Positions 1-8,280 of a stretch of 64,000 nt of DNA are shown piece after piece. How positions within the stretch are numbered: the first letter of the stretch is position 1; every line of letters starts with the position of its first letter. Origin of the DNA: an uncultured Microbacteriaceae bacterium (GTDB lineage Bacteria > Actinomycetota > Actinomycetes > Actinomycetales > Microbacteriaceae). The stretch lies in assembly GCA_947487835.1 (NCBI GenBank), contig CANKXX010000007.1, forward strand, positions 1-64,000. The letters run 5' to 3'. The position numbers were made by a program, and so were the translations under genes. The notes under the pieces are model-generated. The model had not been told where the DNA came from and did no database searches. It worked only from the letters and a program-made list of their open reading frames with translations.

Positions 1-34
1 TCTCGACCACCCAACCGGATCGGAGGACGCATGA
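1..34 (+). CDS. C-terminal tail of an upstream gene, probably the partner ABC permease (partial)
   Basis: In the frame starting at base 2 the sequence stays open to a TGA at 32-34, giving a C-terminus ending HPTGSEDA. That TGA overlaps the ATG of the next permease as ATGA, the same 4-bp overlap seen at the next junction in this operon. Dipeptide-type importers normally carry a DppB-type permease just before the DppC-type one, so this is inferred to be its end. Only 11 codons are visible and they cannot identify the family. Confidence 0.4.
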   Translation, partial: LDHPTGSEDA

Positions 35-894
35 CCCTCCTCGACCGCCGCCCTCGCCCCGAGCGACATGGGACCCTGCCTCACCGGCGCCGGCCCGCGC
101 CCGACCTCGTCGCGGCGGTGCTCGTGCTCGCGTTCTTCGCCGTGGCGCTCGTCGCGCCCGCCGTGCTCGCCCCGCGCGACCCGTTCGCGCTCGACCTCGT
201 GAATGCGCTCCGGCCGCCGTCGATCGGGCACTGGTTCGGCACGGACGAGTCCGGCCGCGACCTGTACACCCGCGTCGTGCACGGCGCCCGGCAGTCGCTG
301 CTCATCGGCGTCGGCGCCACCGTGCTCAGCCTGGCCATCGCCCTCGTGCTCGGCTCGCTCGCCGCGCTGGCCGGCAGGATCGTCGCCGGAACGGTGAACC
401 GGGTCGTCGAGGTGCTGTTCGCCTTCCCGACCCTGCTGCTCGCCCTCCTGCTCGTGGCCGTCCTCGGCCCCTCGGCGTGGACCCAGGTGGTGGCGGTCGG
501 GGTCGGCACCGCACCCGGCTACGCGCGGATGATCCGCGGCCAGATCCTCTCCGCCAAGAACTCGGGCTACGTCGAGGCGGCGGTCGCGCTCGGGCACCCG
601 CGCGGCTGGATCCTGCGCACCCACATCCTGCCCAACGCGGTCCGGCCCCTGGTCGCGGTGTTCGCCCTCTCGGTGGGCCAGTCCATCGTCTGGGCGTCCA
701 GCCTGTCCTTCCTCGGCCTGGGCGTCGCCCCGCCCGCGCCCGAGTGGGGCGCCCTGCTCGACGCGGGGAAGATCTACGTCACCCAGGCGCCGTGGCTCAC
801 CGTGCTGCCCGGCCTGGTGATCGTCCTCCTCGCCCTGGCCACGACGACCATCGGCAAGCACATCCAGTCCGCTCTCGAGAAGGGGGAGAAATGA
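31..894 (+). CDS. ABC transporter permease, DppC/OppC type
   Basis: Inner-membrane permease of a peptide/nickel-type ABC importer, 287 aa. It has an N-terminal membrane segment around residues 28-50, an extracytoplasmic stretch with the family motif GTDESGRDLYTRVVHGAR, then a block of membrane helices. The cytoplasmic EAA loop is seen at EAAVALGHPRGWILRTHILPN. GGAGG lies 5 nt before the ATG. It overlaps the ATPase gene downstream by 4 bp, indicating translational coupling. The substrate cannot be told from the permease; the binding-protein gene would lie upstream of the window. Confidence 0.9.
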   Translation: MTLLDRRPRPERHGTLPHRRRPAPDLVAAVLVLAFFAVALVAPAVLAPRDPFALDLVNALRPPSIGHWFGTDESGRDLYTRVVHGARQSLLIGVGATVLSLAIALVLGSLAALAGRIVAGTVNRVVEVLFAFPTLLLALLLVAVLGPSAWTQVVAVGVGTAPGYARMIRGQILSAKNSGYVEAAVALGHPRGWILRTHILPNAVRPLVAVFALSVGQSIVWASSLSFLGLGVAPPAPEWGALLDAGKIYVTQAPWLTVLPGLVIVLLALATTTIGKHIQSALEKGEK

Positions 895-2606
895 CCGAGG
901 TACTCGTTCCCGATCGCCAGGCGGACGCCGCACGCCGCACCGGATCGCAGCCGGCCGCCTCTGCAGCCCCGCTGCTGTCCGTCCGCGGGCTGACCGTCGG
1001 CTTCCGCCGGGGTGGCGTCGTGCGCCCCGTCGTGCACGACCTGTCCTTCGACCTCCCGGCCGGCCACTGCGTCGCCATCGTCGGGGAGTCCGGCTCCGGC
1101 AAGAGCGTCACCGCCCGGGCCCTCGTGGGCCTCGCGGGGGAGGGGGCCGTGGTCTCGGCCGAGCGCCTCGCCCTCGGCGACGTCGACCTCACCGCGGTGA
1201 CCGAGCGGCGCTGGCGCGCCATCCGCGGCCGCCGCGTGGGCTTCATCCTGCAGGACGCCCTCGTGTCCCTCGACCCGCTGCGCCCGGTGGGCCGGGAGAT
1301 CGAGGAGGCGCTGCGGCTGCACGGCTGGGGCTCGCGCGACGAGCGCCGCCGCAAGGTGCTCGACCTCCTCGACTCCGTCGGCGTGCCGGCCCCCGCGCTC
1401 CGCGCCCGGCAGCGGCCGGGCGAGCTCTCGGGCGGCCTGCGTCAGCGCGCGCTCATCGCATCCGCGCTCGCGCTCGACCCGGAGCTCATCCTTGCGGACG
1501 AGCCGACCACCGCGCTCGACGTCACGGTGCAGGCCCAGGTGCTCGAGCTGCTCGGGCAGCGGAAGCGCCAGGGCGCGTCCGTCGTGCTGATCAGCCACGA
1601 CCTCTCCGTCGTCGCCCACCTCGCCGACTCGGTGCTCGTGATGCGGGGCGGGCACATCGTGGAGGCCGGCCCCGCGGACGAGGTGCTGCGGAACCCGCGG
1701 CACGAGTACACCCGGCGGCTGCTGAAGGCGGTGCCCGGCGCGTCGACGCGGGGCCGGCAGTTGAGCCCGGACGCCCCGCCGGCCGTTCCCTCCTCCGCCG
1801 CACGCAGCGCGGAACGGTTCGCCGGGGTGGACGGGCCGGTGCTCGAGGCGAGCGGCCTGGTCAAACGCTTCCGCGCGCCGGACGGCAGCCGCAGCACCGC
1901 CGTCGACGGCGTCTCCTTCCGGCTCGAGCGCGGCAGGACCCTCGGAATCGTGGGGGAGTCCGGCTCGGGCAAGAGCACGACGGCGCGCATCGCCCTCGCG
2001 CTCGAGACCCCGGATGCGGGCGAGGTGACCCTGCTCGGGCAGCCGTGGTCGGCCGTGCCGGAGTCGCGCAGGCGGGCGCTGCGCGGGCGCATCTCGGTCG
2101 TCTACCAGGACCCGCTCAGCTCCTTCGACCCGCGCTGGAACACCGAGCGCATCCTGCTCGACGCGGTGGCCGCGGAGGACTACCCCGACCCCCGCGCCCG
2201 CCGGGCCCGCGTGCGGGAGCTGCTGGGGCAGGTCGGGCTGGGGGAGGAGGTGCTGCAGCGCTTCCCGCTCACCCTGTCCGGCGGGCAGCGGCAGCGCGTG
2301 GCGATCGCCCGCGCGCTCGCCTCGTCACCGTCGGTGCTCGTGCTGGACGAGGCCGTGTCCGCCCTCGACGTCTCCGTGCAGGCGCAGATCCTCGACCTCC
2401 TCGTCGTGCTGCAGCGGGAGCTCGGGCTCAGCTACCTGTTCATCTCGCACGACCTCGGCGTCATCCACCACCTGAGCGACACGGTGCTCGTGATGAAGGA
2501 CGGGGTCGTGGTCGAGCGGGGCGACGCGGTGCGCATCCTCACCGCCCCGGAGCACCCGTACACGCGGCAGCTCGTCCGCTCGCTCCGCACCCTCGAGGAG
2601 TCCTGA
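891..2606 (+). CDS. ABC transporter ATP-binding protein with two fused ATPase domains (DppD-DppF type)
   Basis: 571-aa fusion of two ATPase domains powering the importer encoded just upstream. Both halves have Walker A GESGSGKS. The first half has signature LSGGLRQR and Walker B LILADEP; the second has LSGGQRQR and LVLDEAVSALD. Each half ends in the oligopeptide-type segment with HEYTRRLL or HPYTRQLV. The ATG at 891 follows AGGGGGAGAA and overlaps the permease stop. An open frame extends upstream to 477 but only in the permease's shadow frame, so it is not used. Substrate unknown. Confidence 0.92.
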   Translation: MTEVLVPDRQADAARRTGSQPAASAAPLLSVRGLTVGFRRGGVVRPVVHDLSFDLPAGHCVAIVGESGSGKSVTARALVGLAGEGAVVSAERLALGDVDLTAVTERRWRAIRGRRVGFILQDALVSLDPLRPVGREIEEALRLHGWGSRDERRRKVLDLLDSVGVPAPALRARQRPGELSGGLRQRALIASALALDPELILADEPTTALDVTVQAQVLELLGQRKRQGASVVLISHDLSVVAHLADSVLVMRGGHIVEAGPADEVLRNPRHEYTRRLLKAVPGASTRGRQLSPDAPPAVPSSAARSAERFAGVDGPVLEASGLVKRFRAPDGSRSTAVDGVSFRLERGRTLGIVGESGSGKSTTARIALALETPDAGEVTLLGQPWSAVPESRRRALRGRISVVYQDPLSSFDPRWNTERILLDAVAAEDYPDPRARRARVRELLGQVGLGEEVLQRFPLTLSGGQRQRVAIARALASSPSVLVLDEAVSALDVSVQAQILDLLVVLQRELGLSYLFISHDLGVIHHLSDTVLVMKDGVVVERGDAVRILTAPEHPYTRQLVRSLRTLEES

Positions 2607-2611
2607 GCCGC

Positions 2612-2676
2612 CCCTGCCCGGGCACCGGCATCCTGCCCAGGGTGAAGCTGGGCGGGATGCCTCTGCCTGGGCAGGG
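2612..2676 (+). terminator. Long imperfect hairpin, probable terminator of the dipeptide-type ABC operon
   Basis: Arms 2612-2640 and 2648-2676 pair along 29 positions around a 7-nt loop. As plus-strand RNA the only unpaired positions are a 2x2 internal loop (2625-2626 against 2662-2663), since the two other irregular positions are G-U pairs. On the minus strand they would be C-A mismatches, so the fold favours the plus-strand transcript. It sits 6 bases after the ATPase stop and before a convergent gene. No T tract follows. Confidence 0.65.
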
Positions 2677-2733
2677 ACAGGTGAAGCGGCGCAGCGGCGG
2701 GCGCAGGGCGCCAGGGGAAGGAGGGAACCCGGG

Positions 2734-3159
2734 CTAGCGGGCGAGGCTGGCGGTCTCGGTGCCGGTCCAGGCGTAGACCGTGTCACCGCTCGCGAACGCG
2801 TACCAGCCGTCCGGGCAGGTCACGGTCTCGGCCGGCAGCTGCTGGGGCCACCAGCTGTCCCGGAGCTTCGGCGGCAGCGGCGGCGCCTCGCTCGCGGTGC
2901 ACACGTCGGCCGGGTAGTGGGTGGGAGACACGTAGGTGACGATGGCGGCGTCGCTCGAGTTCGAGGACTTCATGCGGATCTGCACCGCGTCCTCGGGGAC
3001 CCAGTCGGGCAGCTCGCCGTCGGCCTCGGCGATGGTCGGGAAGAGGGAGTTCTCCACGGGCGCGGCGATCTCCGTGACCGGCGTCAGGGCGGAACAGCCG
3101 GTGAGCGCGAGGGCGCTCACCAGGAGGAGGAGTGCGGTGCGCGCGGCGGGGGAGGACAT
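2734..3159 (-). CDS. Small secreted lipoprotein, unknown function
   Basis: 141 aa from the ATG at 3159; a TTG two codons earlier is possible. The N-terminus is a lipoprotein signal with hydrophobic core LLLLVSALA and lipobox LTGC. The acylated Cys is followed by about 115 residues with a conserved-looking TCPDGWYAFASGDTVYAW segment near the C-terminus. It should be anchored to the outer face of the membrane. No domain is recognised. It is convergent with the ABC operon and stands alone. Confidence 0.75.
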   Translation of the reverse strand: MSSPAARTALLLLVSALALTGCSALTPVTEIAAPVENSLFPTIAEADGELPDWVPEDAVQIRMKSSNSSDAAIVTYVSPTHYPADVCTASEAPPLPPKLRDSWWPQQLPAETVTCPDGWYAFASGDTVYAWTGTETASLAR

Positions 3160-3233
3160 GGGCAACAGTCAAGCAATGAACACCGACAACCGCATCGTCC
3201 GACAGACCCCCCGTTCGTGCTACTTCCGGATGA

Positions 3234-3563
3234 TTACAGGGTTTCGGGGCTCCAGGCGCTCCGATCGTAATCGATTCGATACCCCGCCTCCGTGGTCGCC
3301 GGAAGCAGCGGCGTGCCCTCGCGCTCGTACTCGACGCGGGCCTCCTCCGCGAGGCCCGTCGGCGGGTGGCCGCCGCTGCGGATGACCCGCCACCACGGCA
3401 GTCCGGAGCCGTGATAGCGCATCACCATTCCGACCGCTCGCGCGCCTCGCGCGCCGAACACCGCGGCCACGTCGCCGTACGTCATGACCCGGCCGGCCGG
3501 GATGGACTCGACGACGCCGATGACCTGCTCGGTGTACTCGCCCGGGGTCCCGAAGACCGCCAT
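3234..3563 (-). CDS. Alkyltransferase-like protein (MGMT family without the active-site cysteine)
   Basis: 109 aa, matching only the DNA-binding C-terminal domain of O6-alkylguanine-DNA alkyltransferases. IPAGRVMTYGDVA and ARAVGMVMRY form the helix-turn-helix region. The position that is PCHRV in active enzymes reads PWWRV here, so the acceptor Cys is absent. Alkyltransferase-like (ATL) proteins bind alkylated guanine and hand it to nucleotide excision repair; that role is inferred from the family. The start MAVFGTPGEY at 3563 suits the family; an in-frame upstream extension is Ser/Arg-rich and lies in the neighbouring gene's shadow. Confidence 0.85.
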   Translation of the reverse strand: MAVFGTPGEYTEQVIGVVESIPAGRVMTYGDVAAVFGARGARAVGMVMRYHGSGLPWWRVIRSGGHPPTGLAEEARVEYEREGTPLLPATTEAGYRIDYDRSAWSPETL

Positions 3564-3576
3564 CCGCGCGTCGCGC

Positions 3577-4029
3577 CTAGAGGCGCAGCTCGCCGATCTG
3601 CTCGCCGTACTCCGTCTCGCCGATGACCGTGAAGCCGATGCGGAGGAAGAACTGCTCCGGGCCCTCCTCACCGGACTCCCAGATCACGGTCACGCGGTCG
3701 AAGCCGCGCGCGCGGGCCTCCTCGGCGAGCTGCAGCACGGCGAAGCGGCCGACGCCGTGGCCCTGCGCGTCGGCGGAGACGTTGATGCGCCAGATGCAGC
3801 TGCGGAAGACCTCGTTGGGCGCGTCGGGATCGAAGTTGCCCATGATGAAGCCGACGACCTCGTCGTCCTCGAGCACGACGCGCGGCCATGCCGTGTTCGG
3901 GTTCACGTACGCCTCGGCGATCGAGAACGACACCGGTGCGACGAAGACCTCCTGGCCAGGCTTGAGGGAGAGCGTGTTCGCGGCCACGATCGTGCTCGCC
4001 GACAGTTCTTCAAGTCTGAGTTCGCCCAT
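3577..4029 (-). CDS. GNAT-family N-acetyltransferase
   Basis: 150 aa from the ATG at 4029 (GTG at 4035 is the alternative). The acetyl-CoA-binding segment is visible as VSADAQGHGVGRFAVLQLA, a form of the Q/RxxGxG/A motif, followed by GFDRVTVIWESGEEGPEQFFLRIGFTVIGE typical of the C-terminal GNAT half. The pattern resembles small diamine or spermidine acetyltransferases, but the substrate cannot be assigned. Its stop is 13 bases from the start of the alkyltransferase-like gene, so the two are probably co-transcribed. Confidence 0.82.
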   Translation of the reverse strand: MGELRLEELSASTIVAANTLSLKPGQEVFVAPVSFSIAEAYVNPNTAWPRVVLEDDEVVGFIMGNFDPDAPNEVFRSCIWRINVSADAQGHGVGRFAVLQLAEEARARGFDRVTVIWESGEEGPEQFFLRIGFTVIGETEYGEQIGELRL

Positions 4030-4134
4030 GCGCACAGGCTAATGGAGCGGACTCTCCCGCTGGTAACACGCGCCCGCCCCGCGCGTGCCACGCGGTCCGA
4101 TATGTCTCGACGTCAAGATACTTCCGGGAGCGAG

Positions 4135-4140
4135 TAGGGT
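4135..4140 (+). promoter_or_regulatory. -10-like box TAGGGT upstream of icd
   Basis: TAGGGT ends 41 bases before the TTG start of icd, leaving room for a normal leader with the GGGAG ribosome site. No convincing -35 is visible 16-18 bases upstream, which is common in actinobacteria. Confidence 0.4.
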
Positions 4141-4181
4141 GGATCCGGCATCCATCGAGTCAATGAAACATGGGAGTTCTC

Positions 4182-5396
4182 TTGTCGAAGATCAAGGTTG
4201 AAGGCACCGTCGTCGAACTCGACGGCGACGAGATGACGCGCATCATCTGGCAGTCCATCAAGGACAGCCTCATCCACCCGTACGTGGACGTGAACCTCGA
4301 GTACTACGACCTCGGTATCGAGAAGCGTGACGAGACCGACGATCAGATCACCATCGACGCCGCCAACGCCATCAAGAAGCACGGCGTCGGCGTCAAGTGC
4401 GCCACGATCACGCCGGACGAGGCGCGCGTCGAGGAGTTCGGCCTGAAGAAGATGTGGCGCTCGCCGAACGGCACCATCCGCAACATCCTCGGCGGCACGA
4501 TCTTCCGCGAGCCGATCATCATCTCCAACATCCCGCGCCTGGTGCCCGGCTGGAACAAGCCCATCGTCGTCGGCCGCCACGCGTTCGGCGACCAGTACCG
4601 CGCCACCGACTTCCGCTTCGAGGGCGAGGGCACCCTCACCATGACCTTCACCCCGAAGGACGGCTCCGAGCCGCGGTCCTTCGAGGTGTTCCAGTCGCCC
4701 GGCAGCGGCGTCGCAATGGGCATGTACAACCTCGACGAGTCCATCCGCGACTTCGCCCGCGCATCGCTCAGCTACGGCCTGAACCGCAACTACCCCGTCT
4801 ACCTCTCGACGAAGAACACGATCCTCAAGGCCTACGACGGCCGCTTCAAGGACCTGTTCCAGGAGGTCTTCGACGCCGAGTTCAAGGAGCAGTTCGAGGC
4901 CGCGGGCATCACCTACGAGCACCGCCTGATCGACGACATGGTCGCCGCCAACCTCAAGTGGGAGGGCGGCTACGTGTGGGCGTGCAAGAACTACGACGGC
5001 GACGTGCAGTCCGACACCGTCGCCCAGGGCTTCGGCTCGCTCGGCCTGATGACCAGCGTGCTCACGACGCCGGACGGCAAGATCGTCGAGGCGGAGGCCG
5101 CGCACGGCACCGTCACGCGCCACTACCGCCAGCACCAGGCCGGCAAGCCGACCTCGACCAACCCCATCGCGTCGATCTACGCCTGGACCCGCGGGCTCGC
5201 CCACCGCGGCAAGCTGGACGGCAACCAGGAGCTGATCGACTTCTCGACCACGCTCGAGGACGTCGTCATCACGACCGTCGAGTCCGGCAAGATGACGAAG
5301 GACCTCGCCCTGCTCGTGGGCCCGGACCAGCCGTACCAGACCACGGAGGAGTTCCTCGCGACGCTCGCGGAGAACCTGAAGTCCCGCCTGGGCTAG
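4182..5396 (+). CDS. icd: NADP-dependent isocitrate dehydrogenase
   Basis: Cytoplasmic TCA-cycle enzyme: isocitrate + NADP+ to 2-oxoglutarate + CO2 + NADPH. About 404 aa, the length of the homodimeric eukaryote-like type, with the opening motif [13 protein letters not shown], substrate segment [18 protein letters not shown] and the [10 protein letters not shown] region that binds metal. I prefer the TTG at 4182 (protein starting SKIKVEGT) because GGGAG sits 5 nt upstream; an ATG at 4170 is in frame but has no ribosome site. A TAGGGT -10-like box lies at 4135-4140. A strong terminator follows. Confidence 0.96.
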   Translation: MSKIKVEGTVVELDGDEMTRIIWQSIKDSLIHPYVDVNLEYYDLGIEKRDETDDQITIDAANAIKKHGVGVKCATITPDEARVEEFGLKKMWRSPNGTIRNILGGTIFREPIIISNIPRLVPGWNKPIVVGRHAFGDQYRATDFRFEGEGTLTMTFTPKDGSEPRSFEVFQSPGSGVAMGMYNLDESIRDFARASLSYGLNRNYPVYLSTKNTILKAYDGRFKDLFQEVFDAEFKEQFEAAGITYEHRLIDDMVAANLKWEGGYVWACKNYDGDVQSDTVAQGFGSLGLMTSVLTTPDGKIVEAEAAHGTVTRHYRQHQAGKPTSTNPIASIYAWTRGLAHRGKLDGNQELIDFSTTLEDVVITTVESGKMTKDLALLVGPDQPYQTTEEFLATLAENLKSRLG

Positions 5397-5413
5397 TCCC
5401 CGCAGCTGCGCAC

Positions 5414-5449
5414 CGGAAGCCCCGGGTCCGTTCGGACCCGGGGCTTCCG
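5414..5449 (+). terminator. Perfect 17-bp inverted repeat, icd terminator
   Basis: Arms 5414-5430 and 5433-5449 are exact reverse complements separated by TT, so the RNA would form about 15 pairs with a tetraloop-sized cap. It starts 18 bases after the icd stop. No T tract follows, as is usual for actinobacterial terminators. Confidence 0.75.
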
Positions 5450-5562
5450 CCGTCCCCGGTGCTCGTCGGCGACACCCGCCGACCGGTGGCCCGTCAGCGC
5501 GGCGGCATACTGGCAGAACCGCGGCGCGCCCCGTGCCGCCATCACGGAGGGAGGAGAGGTCC

Positions 5563-6801
5563 ATGGGTCGCGGCACCAACCTCCCCGCCGTCGGCGGCTA
5601 CAACCAGACGGTCATCCTCGACCTCATCCGGCGCTCGGGCGACGGCGCGAGCCGGGTGGAGCTCGCCCAGCAGACCGGCCTCAGCGCCCAGACCATCTCC
5701 AACATCTCGCGCCGGCTGCTCGACTCCGGCATGGTGCGCGAGGCGGGCAAGACCATCGTCGGGCCCGGCAAGCCGCGCACCATCCTGCAGCTCGCGCCCG
5801 AGGGACGCTACGCCGTCGGCGTGCACCTCGACCCGTCGGTCATCACCTTCGTGCTGCTCGGGCTCGAGGGCCAGGTCGTCGCCCACTCGCGTAGCCGCAC
5901 GCCGTCGGACGTGCGTCCCGCGGACGTCGTCCGCCGCATGGCCTCGGCCGTCGGCGCGCTCGTGGAGTCGTCGGGGGTGCCACGGGACCGCATCATCGGC
6001 CTCGGCATCGCCACCCCGGGGCCCATCGACCGCGAGCGCGGGGTGGTGCTCGACGCACCGCTGCTCGAGGGCTGGAAGCGCGTCCTGCTGCGCGACGCCC
6101 TGCTCGAGGCGACCGGGTTGCCCGTGCTGCTCGAGAAGGACGTCACGGCCGCCGCCGTCGCCGAGCTGTGGACGACCGCGAGGCGCGACCGGGACAACGT
6201 CGTGTTCTTCTACTACGGCACGGGTTTCGGCGTCGGGATCGCGCTCAACCACGAGGTGGTGCGCGGGCGCAGCGGCAACGCGGGGGAGGCGGGCCACATC
6301 CTCACCCACATCCCGCCCGGCCGGGACGCGCCCGCCTGCACCTGCGGCCGCCGCGGCTGCGTCGGCACCGCGATCATGCCCGTCCACCTCGTGGGCGAGG
6401 CGATCCGTGCCGGCGTGCTCGCCGCCCCGCCCGGTCCGCTCGACGCGGCCGCGGTCGACGAGCTCTTCAGCCACCTGTCCCGCAAGGCCGAGGCCGAAGT
6501 GCCGGCCCGGCAGATCCTGCGCGAGGCGGCGCGTGCCGCCTCGGACGCCCTCGTGACGGTGCTCAACCTGCTCGACGTGGACACCGTGGTGTTCGGCGGC
6601 CCCTTCTGGTCGCGGGTCTCGGACGTCTTCCTCGCCGACATCCCGAGGATGCTCGCGAAGGACCCCGCACTCCTGCGGGTGCACCCGGTGACCGTGACGG
6701 CGAGCTCGATCGGCGAGGACGTCGCCGCGGTCGGCGCGGCCTGCCTCGTGCTCGACAACGCCCTCTCCCCGCGCCCCTCCGCGCTGCTGATCTCCACCTG
6801 A
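5563..6801 (+). CDS. ROK-family transcriptional repressor of the mannosidase/ABC operon
   Basis: 412 aa. An N-terminal winged helix-turn-helix (RVELAQQTGLSAQTISNISRRLLDSGMV) is followed by a ROK ATPase/sugar-sensing domain. The zinc site is CTCGRRGCVGT, a variant of CxCGxxGCxE in which the usual Glu is Gly. The ROK motif GNAGEAGHI is present. The ATG at 5563 follows a strong GGAGGGAGGAGAGG. It precedes a sugar ABC importer and alpha-mannosidase in the same direction with a promoter between them, so it most likely represses that operon until a sugar ligand binds. Confidence 0.88.
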   Translation: MGRGTNLPAVGGYNQTVILDLIRRSGDGASRVELAQQTGLSAQTISNISRRLLDSGMVREAGKTIVGPGKPRTILQLAPEGRYAVGVHLDPSVITFVLLGLEGQVVAHSRSRTPSDVRPADVVRRMASAVGALVESSGVPRDRIIGLGIATPGPIDRERGVVLDAPLLEGWKRVLLRDALLEATGLPVLLEKDVTAAAVAELWTTARRDRDNVVFFYYGTGFGVGIALNHEVVRGRSGNAGEAGHILTHIPPGRDAPACTCGRRGCVGTAIMPVHLVGEAIRAGVLAAPPGPLDAAAVDELFSHLSRKAEAEVPARQILREAARAASDALVTVLNLLDVDTVVFGGPFWSRVSDVFLADIPRMLAKDPALLRVHPVTVTASSIGEDVAAVGAACLVLDNALSPRPSALLIST

Positions 6802-6832
6802 CGCCGGCCCGCCGTGGCGCCCGCGCGTGCTC

Positions 6833-6865
6833 TTGACAGCAATTAGTCCATACGTTTTATTTATA
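6833..6865 (+). promoter_or_regulatory. Promoter and probable ROK operator for the ABC/mannosidase operon
   Basis: TTGACA at 6833-6838 is a consensus -35; TTTATT at 6856-6861 lies 17 bp downstream as -10. The sequence 6845-6865 overlapping the -10 is strikingly AT-rich and matches 14 of 21 positions with a site at 17089-17109 in front of the second ROK gene. The shared core is rTACGyTTTAy. Operator overlap with the -10 would explain repression. Confidence 0.6.
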
Positions 6866-6926
6866 GCGACTCCCACGAGGGCTTCGGGTCGCCCTCCGGC
6901 GTGGGGGCGTGGAGCAAAGGAGCACC

Positions 6927-8276
6927 ATGAAGCGATTTCCCGCGTTCGTCGCCGTCGCGGCGGCGGCCACCCTCGTCCTCACCGGCTGCGGCGGGGGAGG
7001 CGGCGCCGGTGGCGAGTCGAACACCATCAAGGTCGCGTACCAGAAGTTCGGTAACTTCGTGCAGCTGGACGACCACATGAAGCAGGTCAAGGCCGACTTC
7101 GAGGCCGAGCACGAGGGTATGACGGTCGAGCTCGTGCCCATCGAGGCGCAGCAGAACGACTACTTCACCAAGCTCGCCCTGATGAACCGGTCCGCCTCGA
7201 CGGCGCCGGACGTCATGTACGAGGACACGTTCATGGTCAAGTCCGACGTCGACGCGGGCTACCTCGCCTCGCTCGACGAGTACGTCTCCGAGTGGGACGA
7301 GTGGGACATGTTCTACGACAACGCCAAGGAGGCGGGCGTCGGCGACGACGGCCAGATCTACGGCATCCCGATGGGCACGGACACCCGCGCCCTCTGGTAC
7401 AACACCCAGCTCTTCGAGCAGGCCGGCATCGCCGTGCCGTGGGAGCCGAAGACATGGGAGGACGTGCTGACCGCGGCGGAGACGATCAAGTCCGCGCTGC
7501 CGGACGTCATCCCGCTCAACGTCTACTCGGGCAAGGCCCAGGGCGAGGCCGCCACCATGCAGGGGTTCGAGATGCTCCTGTACGGCACGGAGGACACGCT
7601 CTACGAGGACGGCAAGTGGGTGACGGGCTCGACGGGCTTCACCGACGCGCTCGGCTTCATCGGCGACGTCTACCAGGGCGAGCTCGGCCCCACCCCGGAG
7701 CAGGCGCTCGACAAGAACGTCGGCACTGTCGTGGCGGGCGAGTGGATCCCGCAGGGCACGCTGGCCATCAACCTCGACGGGTCCTGGCTCAGCGGCACCT
7801 GGCTGGAGACCGGCACGAACCCGTGGCCCGAGTGGAACGACGTGATGTCGCAGGCGCCGATGCCCACGCAGAACGGCCAGGAGCCGGGCGCGACGAGCAT
7901 GTCCGGCGGCTGGACGCTGGCCATGGGGGCGAAGACGAAGAACCCCGACGCGGCATGGGACTTCATCAGCCTCGCCCTTAACAAGGAGAACTCGCAGAGC
8001 TACGACATCGCGGCGAGTCAGATCGCGGTGCGCAGCGACGTGTCCGAGGACCCGGCGTACATCGAGGCGAACCCGTCGTTCAAGTTCTTCTCGGACATCG
8101 TCGAGGTGACCCACTTCCGCCCGGCCACGAGCGACTACGCGCAGATCAGCAACGCGATCACCGTGGCCATGGAGTCGGTCATGACGGGGCAGCAGACGCC
8201 GGAGGAGGCGGCGAAGGTCTACGACGACGCCGTCCGCGGCATCGTCGGCGACGAGAACACCGTCGACGCGAAGTGA
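6927..8276 (+). CDS. Sugar ABC transporter substrate-binding lipoprotein
   Basis: 449 aa, family-1 extracellular solute-binding protein. The lipoprotein signal has hydrophobic core FVAVAAAATLV and lipobox LTGC, then a Gly-rich linker. The mature part has the family layout, with GIPMGTDTRALWYN and the C-terminal ATSDYAQISNAITVAM. It should capture an oligosaccharide and deliver it to the two permeases that follow. AAGGAG lies a few bases before the ATG. No ATPase gene is present in the operon, so a shared MsiK-type ATPase encoded elsewhere is likely. Confidence 0.92.
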   Translation: MKRFPAFVAVAAAATLVLTGCGGGGGAGGESNTIKVAYQKFGNFVQLDDHMKQVKADFEAEHEGMTVELVPIEAQQNDYFTKLALMNRSASTAPDVMYEDTFMVKSDVDAGYLASLDEYVSEWDEWDMFYDNAKEAGVGDDGQIYGIPMGTDTRALWYNTQLFEQAGIAVPWEPKTWEDVLTAAETIKSALPDVIPLNVYSGKAQGEAATMQGFEMLLYGTEDTLYEDGKWVTGSTGFTDALGFIGDVYQGELGPTPEQALDKNVGTVVAGEWIPQGTLAINLDGSWLSGTWLETGTNPWPEWNDVMSQAPMPTQNGQEPGATSMSGGWTLAMGAKTKNPDAAWDFISLALNKENSQSYDIAASQIAVRSDVSEDPAYIEANPSFKFFSDIVEVTHFRPATSDYAQISNAITVAMESVMTGQQTPEEAAKVYDDAVRGIVGDENTVDAK

Positions 8277-8280
8277 TCCG

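Noticed and set aside
4170-4181. ATG at 4170 as icd start
   Set aside because: It lacks a ribosome site and would place the clear GGGAG inside the coding region; the TTG at 4182 has proper spacing and gives the usual N-terminus.
4397-6556. 719-residue plus-strand frame spanning icd and the ROK gene
   Set aside because: It crosses a strong terminator and a real ribosome site and covers two well-supported genes in another frame; the protein is low-complexity Arg/Pro/Ala.
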